The notes beneath the pieces were generated by a model. It was not told where the DNA came from. It did no database searches and worked only from the letters and a program-made list of their open reading frames with translations. The translations under genes and the position numbers were made by a program. A DNA stretch of 64,000 nucleotides, taken from NCBI GenBank assembly GCA_015039365.1, contig WION01000066.1:62001-126000 (forward strand). Direction: 5' to 3'. The stretch comes from Amanita rubescens. Lineage: Eukaryota > Basidiomycota > Agaricomycetes > Agaricales > Amanitaceae. Of this stretch, positions 35,441 to 48,039 are shown piece after piece (position 1 is the stretch's first letter; each line of letters begins with the position of its first letter).

Positions 35441-37389
35441 TGAAAACCACGAGTGCCAGTGCATTTTTTAGTTTCAATCAGTTTATGAAACGAGTCTGCA
35501 TGTGACATCCAGGCTTATGGCGGTGCCCCATCATGCATCATGGATGAACGCAGCCCGGGTGATTGACATCGAGCTTCGATTTGATTGAGCGCTGTCACAA
35601 CCATATGACGCCAAACGAACGGCATTTGCGGCATTTTGAAGAATAGTTACCGGAGGCCTTGATGACCATGTGCATGAGGCTCGCTGACTGAGATGTAGAA
35701 TGTTGAAAGCCATGGCGCCCTGGTGAGCTGACTCAGCTGACACAGCCGCTCACGCCTCACGGACTTGACCCTACACCATCCACTCTTCCTATTTCTCTCC
35801 TCGTAAGTACTCATTCATCTTCTCGACACATCATGGACCCGAACACGGCCACCTTTTTGCTCTTACGCCAACAGTATCAACAGTACTAACCCGTGCCAAT
35901 CCCTAGCCTTATCTGCTTGCCCTTAAAAAACGAAGGTCATACGTCGCTTCCCTGTCCTCCACTAGTCACTGGTAGAACACACCATACCCGAAACATACGT
36001 TTAGCTTGATTTTATAGTGTAAATTAAGCTCTTTATCAGGCATCAAATATTATCTAACTTACGTTGTGTGCAACCTCTTAGCTGCTCATGTAATTCATCT
36101 GTGCCAGAGAATGCTGTTTGTTGAGCAAAGCAAACAATCGATTGCGGATAAGCACGCATACGATCATCTGTAAATAAAGGCTACTAACCGTTCAGGGAAA
36201 TGACGACTTCATCAAACGCAAAGATCATGTCATTTATCAACGTACTGGCTCTCGCGAAACCGGATAACCCGTGACCTCCCAGCCGTTACAAACAGTAACG
36301 TACTTCATGCCAATTTCTGGAACGCCCGTCCGTTCCTTCAGGCTCATGTATCCTCTCGATTGATTTACGGTTTTCCCCCACCACGGCAAACGCACAAACT
36401 TTGACACCGTGATACCGTGTTCTATCGTGGTTCGTCAGTACCGGTCAAGGATGAACGCGTTGATGTTTCCCGTTACCACAACTGTCGCAATGGCGATGGT
36501 TGTAAATGGGCTCCTACGTGCATCGAGTATAAACAAACCCTGGCCGTCTTGTTGAACGCGACGGAACTTTGAAGGGTGAAGACTAACGCCTATATGACTT
36601 GATACAGTGGGAACGGATGCGCAGGCGAGAATTGCGCCAACCAGGAACCACATTTCGAGAACCCCCAGACGACATAGGGCAAGTTCCCCGGAATGCACCC
36701 TGATGGGAAAACGGGAGAAGAGGGCGAATGTCGATATGTTGGGAAATGGACTGAACGATATCGAGCCTGCGGGAGCATTTAGAAAAAATTACAAAGCCAA
36801 GTGATGAGAAAACGCACTGCAGAGTGCCCAGCACCTGTTTCAGCACCCTCATCCGCTCACGCATAACCATCATGATCATCCGATTCTTCGAGTCGTGCAT
36901 TCCGACTCTTATGACTTCCGCTCGGGATTGGACTTGCAATGTATGTCTGGAAGTTTGGTAGAATTCGCTCCGGCGGAGGATGAGCGGTCTTTAAGTAAAT
37001 AGTTGGCGGAAGCGGGAGACTAGCTGAGACTAGTGAGCGGCAGGATTTTAGCCACAGTTTTTGTGATACCCACTATTTTTTTTTTGACTTCCGGATCTAC
37101 GGGTGCCAAGCAGGTGTTCCAGAGTTTGATAGAAGCTTCGGAAGAGCCATTATGATCATCGGTGGGAGAAGGACGACTCGAACGTACCAAGCTTGGTTTA
37201 TGTTATCTTCTTTGGCACCCTGCTCACGGACACTTTGCTGTCATGTTGTGGTTGAATGCTGAAATCAACGTCACGCGGTAGTATGAGTGACAAACATTGG
37301 TGGGAAAAGACGCGCCATAGCGTATTACTATTAGACTGTAAGGAAAGTAGAATTACACGCGTACTACAATGACTCGGACCACGACTCTA
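35441..37389. other. Intergenic interval with a possible gene remnant
   Basis: Nearly 2 kb without a supported gene. On the minus strand at 36435-36939 two overlapping frames contain hydrophobic stretches (MWFLVGAILACAS, TIAIATVVVTG) that could be remnants of a small membrane protein. Neither begins at a convincing ATG and I do not recognise a family. Confidence 0.4.
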
Positions 37390-37800
37390 CTAAGAATATT
37401 TCTCAAACCACTCGCTGAGTTTGAGCTCAAGAACTTCTTCGAGGATTCCCTTGATCTTACGATCTATCTCCTTCTCCGTCCATTTCCACTCCCTGTATTC
37501 CGGGGTACCACGTTCAGGGTCACCTCCCGCTCTCACAAAGAAGTACATTGCCTCTCTCTTCCCGGGCTCTACCGGCGAAGGAATACCGACAATGGTGAAG
37601 CTACCGTCAGGAAATACCTCTGCAAAGGATTCCTTCAAGTCCTTAGGATGAGCGTCAAACGCCTCCATGACCACCGGCATATAGAGCCAAGGCCAGCGTT
37701 CGGTGTTTTCTGAGATTGGCCCGGGGAAATTCTTTTTCCTATTGACCCATTGGATGATGTCTGTTTCGGGAACAATATAACCACAGCGTTTAAACGGCAT
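37390..37800 (-). CDS. Hypothetical protein, 136 aa
   Basis: Open frame from ATG at 37800 to stop at 37390. The product is acidic and Trp/Lys/Glu-rich with helical C-terminal sequence (KEIDRKIKGILEEVLELKL) and no signal peptide. Sequence character and codon use look coding, but I recognise no domain. The bases just before the ATG (TTTCGCAG) form a good splice acceptor, so a 5' exon may exist upstream toward 37900-38050 and the true start may differ. Confidence 0.5.
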   Translation of the reverse strand: MPFKRCGYIVPETDIIQWVNRKKNFPGPISENTERWPWLYMPVVMEAFDAHPKDLKESFAEVFPDGSFTIVGIPSPVEPGKREAMYFFVRAGGDPERGTPEYREWKWTEKEIDRKIKGILEEVLELKLSEWFEKYS

Positions 37801-38555
37801 CTGCGAAATGGATGAGGGGCTTGGAAGAAACTTGAGCGTGGCAAGAGCTTACCGCGTTAGTATTTAAGAGTTGGGGGTTTGGGTTACGTTGAGATTTGAG
37901 TTGGACGTTAATGACACGTCTGAATAAGGGTAAGTCGCGAAGTTGTAACGCGTGGCAGAAGCGGGGACAATCAGATTCTGATATCGACAGTCGACTGGAC
38001 CCACAGAATGACAAGCAACAGCACAAAAAGACTTGAATAACATCCATTTTGAGGACTGATGGGCTATTCTCTTAGCGCGAAGGCAGAATGCTGAGTGTAC
38101 CTTCGTGATGTGTGATGACACCCCTGGGTACTTCTAGAGTGCGGAGGGGAGGTAGCTCGCGCGCGGTTGTTGATGTGTTCAGCCGCAGATACCTCGTCCT
38201 TTCATTCAGGCCTCGGAATTGGTCAATTGGCTATCAGTGGCCCACGGCAAGGCCGCCCGACCTCGGCTCACTCTTCGCCAAAGGACTTCTCATCACTCTG
38301 CCCCCCCCAAATTCCTCTTACTCGTGCCAGTGACTTGAATCTGACGAAATTTTGACTCGGGAACTGCCTGAAGCTTAGGAACCCTCGTAACGTCAGGTTC
38401 GATTCTCGCTGCGCCTTCCGACTTCTAATAGTAACTGGGACTTTCATCGGGTGCATCTAGCAAGCATATTTGACTCATTACGAGCGACAACAACCAACCA
38501 AAAATGCAAAGAAAGTGGGTCTCTATATTTATAGTACATTCGGTATCCAAAGCCC
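37801..38555. other. Intergenic interval
   Basis: About 750 bp between the hypothetical gene and the 3' end of P450 B. Possible 5' exon of the hypothetical protein near 37864-38050; otherwise nothing supported. Confidence 0.35.
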
Positions 38556-40634
38556 TCATGTCATCCTCTTACGGAACATCACTTCCGCAGTTGGGTCAGG
38601 TATTGATAAAAGCCCGAACCACAGCTCAGGCGGACAACCGGGGTTTGCCATTTTAACATCGTAATTTAATAAAACATACGCAAGCATTGCTTTTACCTCA
38701 TTTGTTGCAAAAAATCGGCCTGGGCTACAATTGATGACATGTCAGATCGCGTTTCGACTTGAAAGGATGCTCGCTAAGTACCATGCATGGCGCCCTTGTC
38801 CAAAGCTTAAATACTCATGAGTAAGAGTCACCATTGAGTGTTTCGAGCTTTCTCCTTCTTTTTCGCGCATTTTCGAGAACCTGAACCCGTCGAAGACGTC
38901 AGGATCAGCATAGTTATCCTACAAGAGGGGAAAGTGTAAGTTGGAAATCGACAACTAGAAAGACCAGATACAAACCGGATCACAGTGTACTGAACGATGC
39001 GGGATGCCAATCATGCAACCCGCAGGAACTGTTGTCCCGTTTGAAAACGTAAAGTCTTTTAGCACTTTACGTCGTACTGTGACTTCAAAGCAAAAGATTA
39101 GAAAATATCGCAATGCTTAAAAAAGGGAACAATGCATACAGGCTCCGTTTCCTGATATCCGCTGCGATTCCCTCAAGAAACTATCCACTTTCCTGAGTTT
39201 ACCCATGGCAGATTTAGTCCAACCTTCTGCATTTATCGCAGCTTCGACTTCCTCGCGCATGGGCTGCACGTATTCAGGACTACTGGCCAAGTGAAATAGC
39301 GCATTGCTAAATGACTATGCACGAATTAGTTACACTGTCGGCGCCGGTTAAGTTGCACACCTGTGAGGTAGTATGGATACCCGCAAAGTTCATGAGCAAA
39401 ATGCGAATGGCGAAGCTCTCCACGGTGCGCTGATGTGGTTCTTTCGCAACTTCCAGGAACCAGCTTATGGCATCATTCTAGAAAGGAATGAGACGAGTTT
39501 TTAATGTTAAAAAACTACTAACAGGTTTATCAGGCCAGTCCTCCCCGTACTTCTCTACCTGGGCAAGTCGTTCTTTGATCAAAGGTTCCAGATGCTTTAT
39601 CGCACGGTTAATGCCTGCAGGTACTTTCCTCAAAAAGCGGACGATGAAACTGCGGAAAGGTCACCAGATGAGTTTTTTGGCTGGACTATAGGACTTACTG
39701 TCGTAGGGGGGTTGGAAACAAGTTAAGAACGTTGCCCGACGTTACGATGTCAAAGGTGAATTGCACGTTCAATGATCTATAATCAGGATCGCGACCTTGG
39801 AAATGTGAGACATTGTGTCGACCAACGATATAGTTAGTAGAAGCTCACATAACGGTAGACCAACGAGGAACCTGTTAACAGCCCTGCATACGATGTTCGG
39901 AATGGTATCACGCATGACAACCGTTGTCCATTCTAATCCAGGTCAAGATTTCGTTTCACGCAGAACTTGTCGATGCTTACCATTCCCCTTGATAGGTACA
40001 TAATCCGCAAACGCTGCGGTTATCTCGTCCTGGATGTCTGAGAATCGAGCTGTGATGTTTCTTGTGAGTTGAGACCGGATAACATCGACGTGAAAGCCAT
40101 CGTTGAGTACTCCGCGACCAAAAAGAATATCGAGATGTAACGTCTGATGGCATAAAATCAAAGACAAGTTACAAGTATGACAGTGTGTGCATGACAAATT
40201 ACCTCTGCTATTGCGTCCTTCGAAGAAAGTTGATCGTCAGAGGCGTGTCGTACGTCTTCAATCATTTGGGGACCGGTGACGACCACCATCCACTGTGTCA
40301 GCATCGGGATCTTGAAGATGGACCCGCGATACTGTCCTGGTAAGTCCAAGATGTACAACTCCATGTCACAAGCACACGTACTTTGTCATAACCTTTTTGC
40401 GCTATCTCTCTCCCATGTTTATAGAACCGAAGGGCACCGATATACGAAGTCAATATGCCAGAGGGACCGATTGTCGGGAAACCGCTCAACTGTCATAACC
40501 TTGACTTAGTCCACATTTTAACTCCGTTTCCAGTGGTTACGTACCTTTCGATGTTTCGCAATTCTTTTCCAGATAAACGAAACACAGTAAACAGCTACCA
40601 CCACCGCAACTCCAGTAACGAGCCTCGACTCCAT
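38556..40634 (-). CDS. Cytochrome P450 B
   Basis: ATG at 40634 (MESRLVTGVAVVVAVYCVSF, membrane anchor), stop at 38556. About 12 exons. In addition to the introns of P450 A it has one after the DAIAE segment (acceptor near 40145) and one inside KGNEWTT. Every exon I followed (LSGFPTIGPSGILTSYIGAL, IVCRAVNRFLVGLPLCRDPDY, NFAGIHTTSQ, ESQR, FGQGRHACPGRFF) joins in frame, so the gene appears intact. The haem Cys codon is split by an intron, as in A. Family and inferred ER location are as for A. The substrate is unknown; proximity to two terpene synthases suggests terpenoid oxidation. Confidence 0.9.
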
Positions 40635-41428
40635 GTACGTTGATTGCGGAACCAGAGAGCCAGCTACTTACGGTGCTAAATACCAGCACTATCGGAATGG
40701 TGTTTCCATTGCCCTGCAGGGCATGTGACGAACAGTGACGTTGAGCAACCCAATTTGAGAGGAGAAAGGGGCGAACATCGTAATCTGCATGTGTCAGTTG
40801 TGAAACGAAACGTCAACTTCGGATGTACTACCTCGACTAGTACATAAAAGGTAACGTACATGCTGTGACAGGACAGCGGGCGCTGAAGCGCTGACGGCAC
40901 AGGTTGAATCCAGCCTCGGGCCTTCGGGCCTCAGTATCTTCTGCGCTCTTAAGCGCATTATTTTTACTGATGCTTCAAGTGGAATAAACTTGAGAATGAA
41001 CAGAGCATCAGCTGCATCATGCATTCATGCCAATGATGCCAATTCGGTCACCTCGACTGTTCCCGATCTACCCATTCCCTGGCGTTTCCTGGGAAACCGG
41101 ATGAGGTGGTCACAGCACGCCTGGGCCAAGCAAATAAACCGGTATTTTAAGCCGGACTCGTCCATTGGAATTCTTCGACCGAAGAAGCGTTCAAAGTTAC
41201 ATCAACGGATAGATCCAACCGAGGCATTTTTGGATTACGGGAAGCATCTCTCCGGAAGCAGAGTAGTATAGCTATGATCCAACCAATGGCGGAGTTGCGG
41301 TGTTGCTATGATGTCACGTATTAGATGGATATGACGCACCTTCAGGGAGGCGCTTTAAGACTCCGATTTAGGAGTCGCGCTTGTGAACGGCTGGGTGACG
41401 CACCACTGGCTTCGAACAAGCATCTGGA
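40635..41428. other. Divergent intergenic region between P450 B and the HNH gene
   Basis: About 800 bp. It must hold the promoters of P450 B (minus) and the HNH gene (plus). A GC-rich inverted motif with GGCCTTCGGGCC occurs near 40918. No further gene is visible. Confidence 0.4.
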
Positions 41429-42807
41429 ATGGAGTTCCAAGTCGCAAGTTATCCTTTGGCGCTCTTGAACCTAATGGACGAGGGTTATAAATCCACCGGA
41501 GAGCCCCCTCTAGGAATCGCCACACGTTTCGGCGTAGAATCGTCGGTGTGCGACTTACCTGCACATAGATTACTGCAAGCTCTGCTCACCCACTCGCCAT
41601 CCCCCAAAACTATCGCTAAAGAGTTTTTACGTGAACTTGGAAAGTGTGGGAATCCACTTGTAAAAACGTTGGGTGTGCTGCTTCGTCGGTTTGATTTTCG
41701 ATCTGAGCTCATCTTGCTGGATGTGTTCTATCTAAGCCGAGGATGTGTATAACGAGGTTTCCACTTTGGTCGTAGATGATTGGGCAGTTACAGTTCTTCA
41801 GGGACTCCAGGAACTCGCTGGCGACCTCTCGACCGTTACGCAGCTTGGGAGTTACTACTTAACTCATCTGGTAATCGCATGTGTGCGGGTCTTTTGCGGC
41901 AAGGTAGCCCTGCGTTGACATTCTACTTTTTCAAGTTCGAAATCCAGGTGGATCAAAGACACCTCAAGATAGTATTCACCCGACTCCGAATCATAGGCGC
42001 ATCGAGGAGATCGAGGAATTGTTAGAACAAGCTAAGAGGAGTCAATCGGCTTTAAGGGATTTGGCAAGTTCGACCAGTCGACTCTTCGGATATTAGGCTA
42101 AGGTCCATCGAAGGTCATGCTCCGCGATGGCGACTACTGTATGCTCACGGGGTTGTGCTTCTTCCCTCCCATTTTTGTGCCAGCCCGCTGCGCTCATATC
42201 ATCCCGTTTTCTATACACTCAAAGGTAGCTCTATGGTATCCCTTGGATGATGTATTTCCTTATTTATATATTTCTCTAGACACAAACATTTTCAGCGATT
42301 GAAACGTTTACAGGCTTCGCGTTGGACGCTGAAACCATACAGAATCATCTAAACCATCCACGCAACGCGCTGAATCTTGAGAGTAGTGCTCACGAATTGA
42401 TGGATAAGTACCTGGGCTGGGGAATCGAAGCAATATCTTCTGATGATCAAGTTATTTATTTATTTTTCGTTTTGGTTGCGATCTTGAATTCACATGTCAC
42501 ATAGTGGAAATACTATTACCGAATTGTTCGACCGGATCGGTTGTCCGCCACTACACGGCTGAAAGACGGTGATGAAATACTCTTTGGGGCGGGCATTAGT
42601 GGTCACCAAATTGCACTCCCCGACCCAAGGTTCTGCAACGTCCACCTGGCAGTCTGTCGAGTGTCTTACGCCTGCGGAGCCTCTGAAATTTTCGATCAAT
42701 TCCTTGATGATGAAGACGATGAAGGATTCCAAGTCCCTGTCTATTTCGGTGGTCCATTTGTATCTGATAATGTATTGATGCGCAAGCTTGAGAATAGGCT
42801 ACTGTAG
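41429..42807 (+). CDS. HNH_2-type nuclease domain protein
   Basis: ATG at 41429. Introns 41673-41736, 41881-41935, 42068-42102 (only 35 nt), 42225-42279 and 42451-42504 give 1116 nt (371 aa) with all phases matching. An N-terminal helical region (about 1-170) precedes the core VMLRDGDYCMLTG (178-190), ARCAHIIPFSIHSK with His 205, and RNALNLESSAHELMDKY with Asn 246 and His 252, the arrangement seen in the HNH_2 proteins common in agaricomycetes. The C-terminus WKYYYRIVRP is also typical. The biological role of this family is not established; a nucleic-acid-cutting function is inferred from the motif. It separates P450 B from P450 C. Confidence 0.85.
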
Positions 42808-43167
42808 TCTGCTAATGTTATTATGACGGGGACTTCCCCGCCGATCCTGTCTGGGTTACTAGGTACTGGCGATCCTGCGTCAGAATCTATTGAGGTGTGA
42901 CGAGAACCATTGTCCACGGTGTACAGGCGTGTGATTTTCCCCATCGCTGTCCCACCTTGTGCCTGCCGCGCAGAGGAGCCAATCGAGCGCATCTTGTAAC
43001 CGCTGTACTCTTTCAATCCCAAGGAAGCGGGAATTGCGGTAGTGAAATCACGCAGTCTCAGTTACTCTTTAGCTGGAGCGAACATATTCTAACTTTTATG
43101 CCTGAGAAATCATTCCAGCATTTATCATTAGTACCTGGGCAGAAAAAGAGGATATGCCCTCCAACTA

Positions 43168-45263
43168 TCACATCCGCTTACGGAACATCACTTCTGCCTT
43201 AGGATCAGGGGTCGACATTTCCCCAAACCACACCTCGGACGGGCGTCCACCATCATTGGCCATCTTCACATCGTAGTTTAGTAAAACATACGCAAGCATC
43301 GTCTTGATCTCGTTTGCTGCGAAAAACCTGCCTGGACTAGAATTGGGAACATATCATATTAGAACGTGTTTCGGTTTCGAAGAATGACACAAAGTACCAT
43401 GCATGCCGCCCTTGTCCAAATGTTAGAAATCCGGTAGTAGGCGTCACCATTCCGTGTTTTGTGCTTTCGCCTTCTTTCTCGCGCATCTTGGAGAACCTGA
43501 ACCCGTCGAAAACCTCGGGGTCGGAATAGTATTCCTAAGCAAAAGCAAGACCCATGTAGGAGATGGAATGACCAGAAAGATTGGATACGAACCGAATCGT
43601 GATGCACGCAACCATGTGGAATGCCGATCGTAAAGCCGGCAGGGATCGTTACCCCGTTTGAAAATGTAAAGTCTTTCATAACTTTACGCCGCACGCTGAC
43701 TTTACAATCAAGGTGAGAAAATTCAGGAATACTCGAGATGAAACGGGGAGCATACAGATTCCTTTTGATAGTCTCTGTGACTCTTTCACGAAACTATCCA
43801 ATTTTCTGAGTTTCCCAATGGCCGATTTGGTCCAACCTTCTTCATCTATCGCAGCCTCGACTTCTTCGCGCATGGGCTGTAAATATTCCGGACGTGTGGC
43901 TAAATTGAATAGCACGTTTGTGAATGCCTAAAACCATGCTTCAGTTACACTATCAGGATAGGCAATTGGGTTTGCATACCATTGTCGTAGTGTGGATACT
44001 AACGAAGTTTGTAAGCAACATGCGAGTGGCTAAGCTCTTTATATCGCGTCGGCGAGGGTTATCTTTTGCGACTTCCAGAAACCAGCTTATAGCATCGTTC
44101 TATAGGAAACGTTGAGTTTTTAATGCAAAACATTAGGTTTTTACTAACTGGTTTATCGGACCAATCGTCTCCGTTTTGCGCTTCCTGTTCAATGCGTTCT
44201 CTGATCAAAGGTCCCAGGTGTTTCACTCCACGTTTGATGCCGTTAGGTACTTTCCTCAAGAAATGAACGACAAAGCTGCGATATAATTGTTATATCGGCT
44301 GGCACACGATCATGCGACAACTTACTGCCTGAGAGACGTTGGGAACAAGTTGAGAATGACGCCTGACAGGATGACATCAATTGTAAATCCCTCGTTTAAC
44401 GATATGTAATCCGGATCACGACCTTCTAAACGTCAAAGAGATGTAGGCCGATAGCGTGCATGACACTCACATAGAGGTAGTCCGACGAGTAACCTATTGA
44501 CACTCCTACAAACGATGCTTAAAACAGCATTGCGTGCATTGACCGTTGTCCATTCTGATCTTAATCAACGAATGTTCTCTCCAAGAGAATCATCAACGCA
44601 TACCATTTCCCTTTGTGGGAATAAATTGTGAAAAGGCGACCGTGATCTCGTCCTGGACATCTGAAAACCGAGCTGCGATGTTTCTCGTGAGTTGATTCTT
44701 TACGACATCTGCGTGAAAATCGTCATCGTGCATTTCATGGTCAAACAGAATATCAGTGTGGAGAAACTTGTGCAATATGGGTAAGTCAAAGGCAAATTAT
44801 AAGAAAATGCAAGCTGAGTCACCTCTCCGACAGCGTCTTTGAGCGAGAGTTGATCGTCGGATGCCCGTCGTATGTCGTCGATTAATTGCTGACTAGTGAC
44901 GACAATGATCCAATGTGTCGGCATTCGGACCTTGAAGACAGAACCACGGTACTGTCATGGCAACTGTAAATCCAGAAAGCGGTGTATTACGTCCCACCAC
45001 ACGTACTTTGTCGTATCCCTCTTGTATCATATCCTTGCCATGTTTAAGGAATCGCAGAGCGCCGATGTACGAAGCCAAGAAGCCAGAGGGGCCGATTGTC
45101 GGTATAGCGCTCAACTGTATTGAACCCAATTCAGCCCGCACTGGCCACAATATTCAATTAATCAAGCACGCACCTTTTGATGTTTGGAAAACGCCCGCCA
45201 TATGAGCGAAACGCAGTAACAAGACGCAATAACTGCGAGTCCTGTGATAGTCTTCGAATCCAT
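43168..45263 (-). CDS. Cytochrome P450 C
   Basis: ATG at 45263 (MDSKTITGLAVIASCYCVSL, membrane anchor), stop at 43168; about 12 exons with the same intron positions as B. First donor AAG|GTGCGT. Conserved segments join in frame: LSAIPTIGPSGFLASYIGAL, DDIRRASDDQLSLKDAVGE, RDPDYISLNEGF, HFVVHFLRKVPNG, ESQR and FGQGRHACPGRFF. The I-helix motif is NFVSIHTTT, so the A-G pair seen in A and B is V-S here. It appears intact. It is the near-identical paralogue of D and lies in the same type of block. Terpenoid substrate is inference from location. Confidence 0.9.
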
Positions 45264-45570
45264 GAATGCAGGAAGCAAGCCTGGAACGTGCTGTTTTGTA
45301 GGGTGTGACATCTCATCGAAACCCTTATCGTGACAAACCCCGACTAAAAATGGACTTGACATACATCGCAGTCATGCTAATCAGTATTAGTGTTTACCAC
45401 GGCGCCCATAAGTACGGCCCGTCTTCAGATGATGATTATCATCGAAATCGTTTTACAATCGTTCAACGTTGCACTGCATGCCTCTGATGGAAAGGAATCA
45501 CGATGGCCGCATTTATATAACGCGACGGTGATTACCCACATGCAGCAGCATGGTCTTTCAAGTGACAATG

Positions 45571-45715
45571 ATGGACGCGAAGACCATTACTGCATTGGCA
45601 TAGATTGTATCCCTTCATTTGTTTGGAAAGCAGTCGTCAGGTCAAACGCAACGTGGTCTGGATCAAACTTGAAATCACAGTTGAGCGCTATTGCCGTCGT
45701 ATACAGGGGCCTATG
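45571..45715 (+). pseudogene. P450 N-terminal relic on the plus strand (block C)
   Basis: ATG at 45571 starts MDAKTITALA, close to the P450 C start MDSKTITGLA, then a stop and frame change, FVWKAVV, a degenerate intron ending CACAG, and LSAIA. Only the first two exons are present. It is convergent with the minus-strand relic at 45716-45842. The same pair recurs upstream of P450 D. Confidence 0.65.
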
Positions 45716-45842
45716 CAAGACGTACGTAAGATCACATCCTTACACTCTCATGGCCTTCCTGTGCCATTTCCCGGCCATGTTTATAAAACCGAAGAGTGCC
45801 GATATACAGAGTGAAAATGCCAGCTATTGTCGGAAGATACCG
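45716..45842 (-). pseudogene. P450 exon 2 fragment (block C)
   Basis: Minus-strand sequence decodes to the second-exon motif PTIAGIF, YIGTLRFYKHGREMA, equivalent to the P450 segment YIGALRFLKHGRD. Exon 1 is missing because homology ends abruptly at about 45842, where F-box-related sequence begins. The corresponding D-block relic keeps exon 1. Confidence 0.65.
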
Positions 45843-45884
45843 TGATTGGCTTCAGGGAAAAGTTCACACGATCGTAGGCTGGAC

Positions 45885-46395
45885 ACGATTATCTGGGTCA
45901 TACCCTGGAGTCAAATTTCCCATTTATGCATCTCCGCTCAAATCTCGCCGTTTGACGCATCAGAAGCGATTCGCCTATGTCCACAATTGGAGGAATTTCG
46001 AGCGTCGCTTGTTATCTCAGTTCGGGATAGCCGTCTCCCTCGCACACCTATAATCGAGAACCACAGTTTGCAGATACTTAACATTACTTCCGAGCGTTGC
46101 TTCTCATTGCTCAATTCATTGACATTACCGTCGTTGAAAGAAATTATTCTTAACACAGACAATCCCGATACACAAATTTTCCTTGGGTGCTGGTCGCTTT
46201 TGGACCTTCTCACCCGCTCCAAATGCAGACTAGACGCCATAAGGCTTTATGACTGCCCACTTTGGTTCTCTGAGGTTCTACAATTAATCGAACACAAGAG
46301 TTTGGAAACGGTTCAGAGATTGGGCATCGACAACAGCCGCCACCATCCCATGTTCACCAACGACATTCTTAGTCGCCTAGAAGACATGATGTTGA
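45885..46395 (+). pseudogene. Truncated F-box/LRR-like relic
   Basis: The frame contains IPWSQISHL, EAIRLCPQLEEF, SLTLPSLKEI, LLTRSKCRLDAIRL and MFTNDILSRL, matching in order the C-terminal half of the intact F-box gene at 46622-48039 (IPWSQISHL, ETIRLSPQLEEF, SLTLPALEEF, LLTRLKCKLKTLRL, TFTNDILIRL). The F-box and N-terminal half are missing and there is no in-frame ATG. The 5' edge lies next to the end of the P450 C duplication block, suggesting truncation by that event. Confidence 0.8.
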
Positions 46396-46621
46396 ATTAC
46401 GAGCGCGAGAAGACAGCGACATTTTATCGTCGCAGAACGCGAGTGACAGGACGTTCGTAACAGACACGTACTGCCACCAAACAGGAACGGACGATGCGTT
46501 TGGTCAAGCGCGCAGAGCGATGCAAGTTCGCGAGGCGGCACCGAGGGGATAGACTTTAGTCACTCTACACGTGGCAGCGGTGTCGTGGGAATGTTCAGCA
46601 AAACCACTCTTCCCAATTCCC

Positions 46622-48039
46622 ATGTCGCGAAGGAGGATTCAGAATAAAACTTGTGAGCTGTAGCTATTCGTTCAATCTGGATTGTCAACTGACACGCGTC
46701 AGCGGTGACAGATGGGGCGAAACGAACAGCACGAGAGTTGCACTCCGTTCCTCCAATCAATCAACTCCCGTGCGAGATTCTTGCAGAAGTTTTTTGGAAC
46801 TGTGTACCGGAAGTAACGGAAATGACATGGATGTCATGCACTAGTGCTCCACTTTTGCTATGTCGTGTCTGTTCATCCTGGCGGGCGCTCGCTCTCGCTA
46901 TGCCAAAGATGTGGACCACTGTGCGCATAAACATCTGTAACTTGACCATGGATCCATCGGCCGCCGCCCATGTCACCGATGCTTGGCTCAAGCGCTCACA
47001 ATCTCTTCCTTTGACGTTGCATCTACGGGTGCCTTCATCGTATTCGCTTTCCTCTTGGACAAGAATCAAGACTGCCCTTGTCAAAGCTAGTTTATCTGCC
47101 CTTTACTCTCATGCGTCGAGGTGGCAGGATTTAACTCTGGATCTTCATACGTTTCAGCTATCGTCGCTTCCGCGGCTGGACGCACTATGCTTGCGGTCAT
47201 TTCATCTCAAAGGATCGCATCATAAATTTATGGAATTTTCTTTCGAAAGTCCACATCTCACGAAACTATCTTGGCCATTCCCACTCGACCCGTCTACGAA
47301 CCCGCAGATTCCTTGGAGTCAAATTTCCCATTTGCACATTCTAACCGGAATGACATATTTTTCTGCGACAGAAACAATCCGCTTGTCTCCGCAATTGGAG
47401 GAATTTTCAGCGACATTTGTTCGCTACGCTCCTACGAATAGCCACCTCCCTCGCCAACCTATAGTGGAGAATTGCCATTTGCGGAGGCTTAAAATCGTTG
47501 TCCACGATGTTTGTCGCCCCTTGTTCGAATCGTTGACGTTACCGGCCCTCGAAGAATTTGATTATACCTTTGCAGGTGAAAATAGACGCTATACACGGCA
47601 CTCTGTGCAGTCGGGGCTTCCGCACTTGCTAACACGCTTAAAATGCAAACTAAAAACGTTGAGGCTTAATCAATTTATGCTAATATATTTGCATGTTCTA
47701 GAATGCCTAGAACATGAGAGCCTGGACACCATCCAGACTTTGTATATTGCAGACTATCCCACGTTCACCAACGATATTCTTATTCGTCTCATTTCCCCAT
47801 CTCGCCCTGGACGACGTGTATTATTACCCAACCTGACACACCTGACGCTCGTTAGGTGTGTGAAGTCATCCTTGCTAGGGAAAATGGTCGCCTCGCGGTG
47901 TTGTTCACCAGAACCTGAAGTGGAACGATTACAGGCTCTATCGCTTACAGTTACGAGACTGGACGAGGCGGATGAGAACCTTATCAAAGATGCGATTGCA
48001 GATGGACTTGTCGCAGATATAAAGTTGCTCGGGCGTTGA
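46622..48039 (+). CDS. F-box protein
   Basis: Two exons: 46622-46652 (MSRRRIQNKT) and 46703-48039, with a 50-nt intron; 1368 nt (455 aa). Without the intron the frame would have no ATG before the F-box, which is why I chose this start. The F-box is at about residues 30-80 (INQLPCEILAEVFWNC, then LLLCRVCSSWRALAL and MPKMW). The rest is a leucine-rich, LRR-like region without strict repeats, usual for agaricomycete F-box proteins. It should bind Skp1 in an SCF ubiquitin ligase and recruit an unknown substrate. It lies directly after its own truncated copy and before terpene synthase 1. Confidence 0.87.

Larger units (their letters stand above)
43020..45842 (-). repeat. Segmental duplication, copy 1 (P450 C block)
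   Basis: About 2.8 kb, roughly 90-95% identical by eye to 56790-59612. The shared stretch runs from GGGAATTGC(G/A)G(T/C)AGTGAAATCA, 3' of P450 C, to the end of an N-terminal P450 relic at about 45842. A third copy begins at about 63563. Copies are in direct orientation. Confidence 0.88.

Noticed and set aside
38380..38420. B-box-like GGTTCGATTC suggesting a tRNA
   Set aside because: The T-stem pairs poorly and no matching anticodon or acceptor stem is found on either strand.
41429..42120. HNH gene considered a pseudogene because of two apparent frame changes
   Set aside because: Introns 41673-41736 and 42068-42102 restore one continuous 371-codon product.
42490..43022. Minus-strand frames opposite the HNH gene
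   Set aside because: The plus-strand exons carry the conserved HNH_2 motifs; the minus frames have none.
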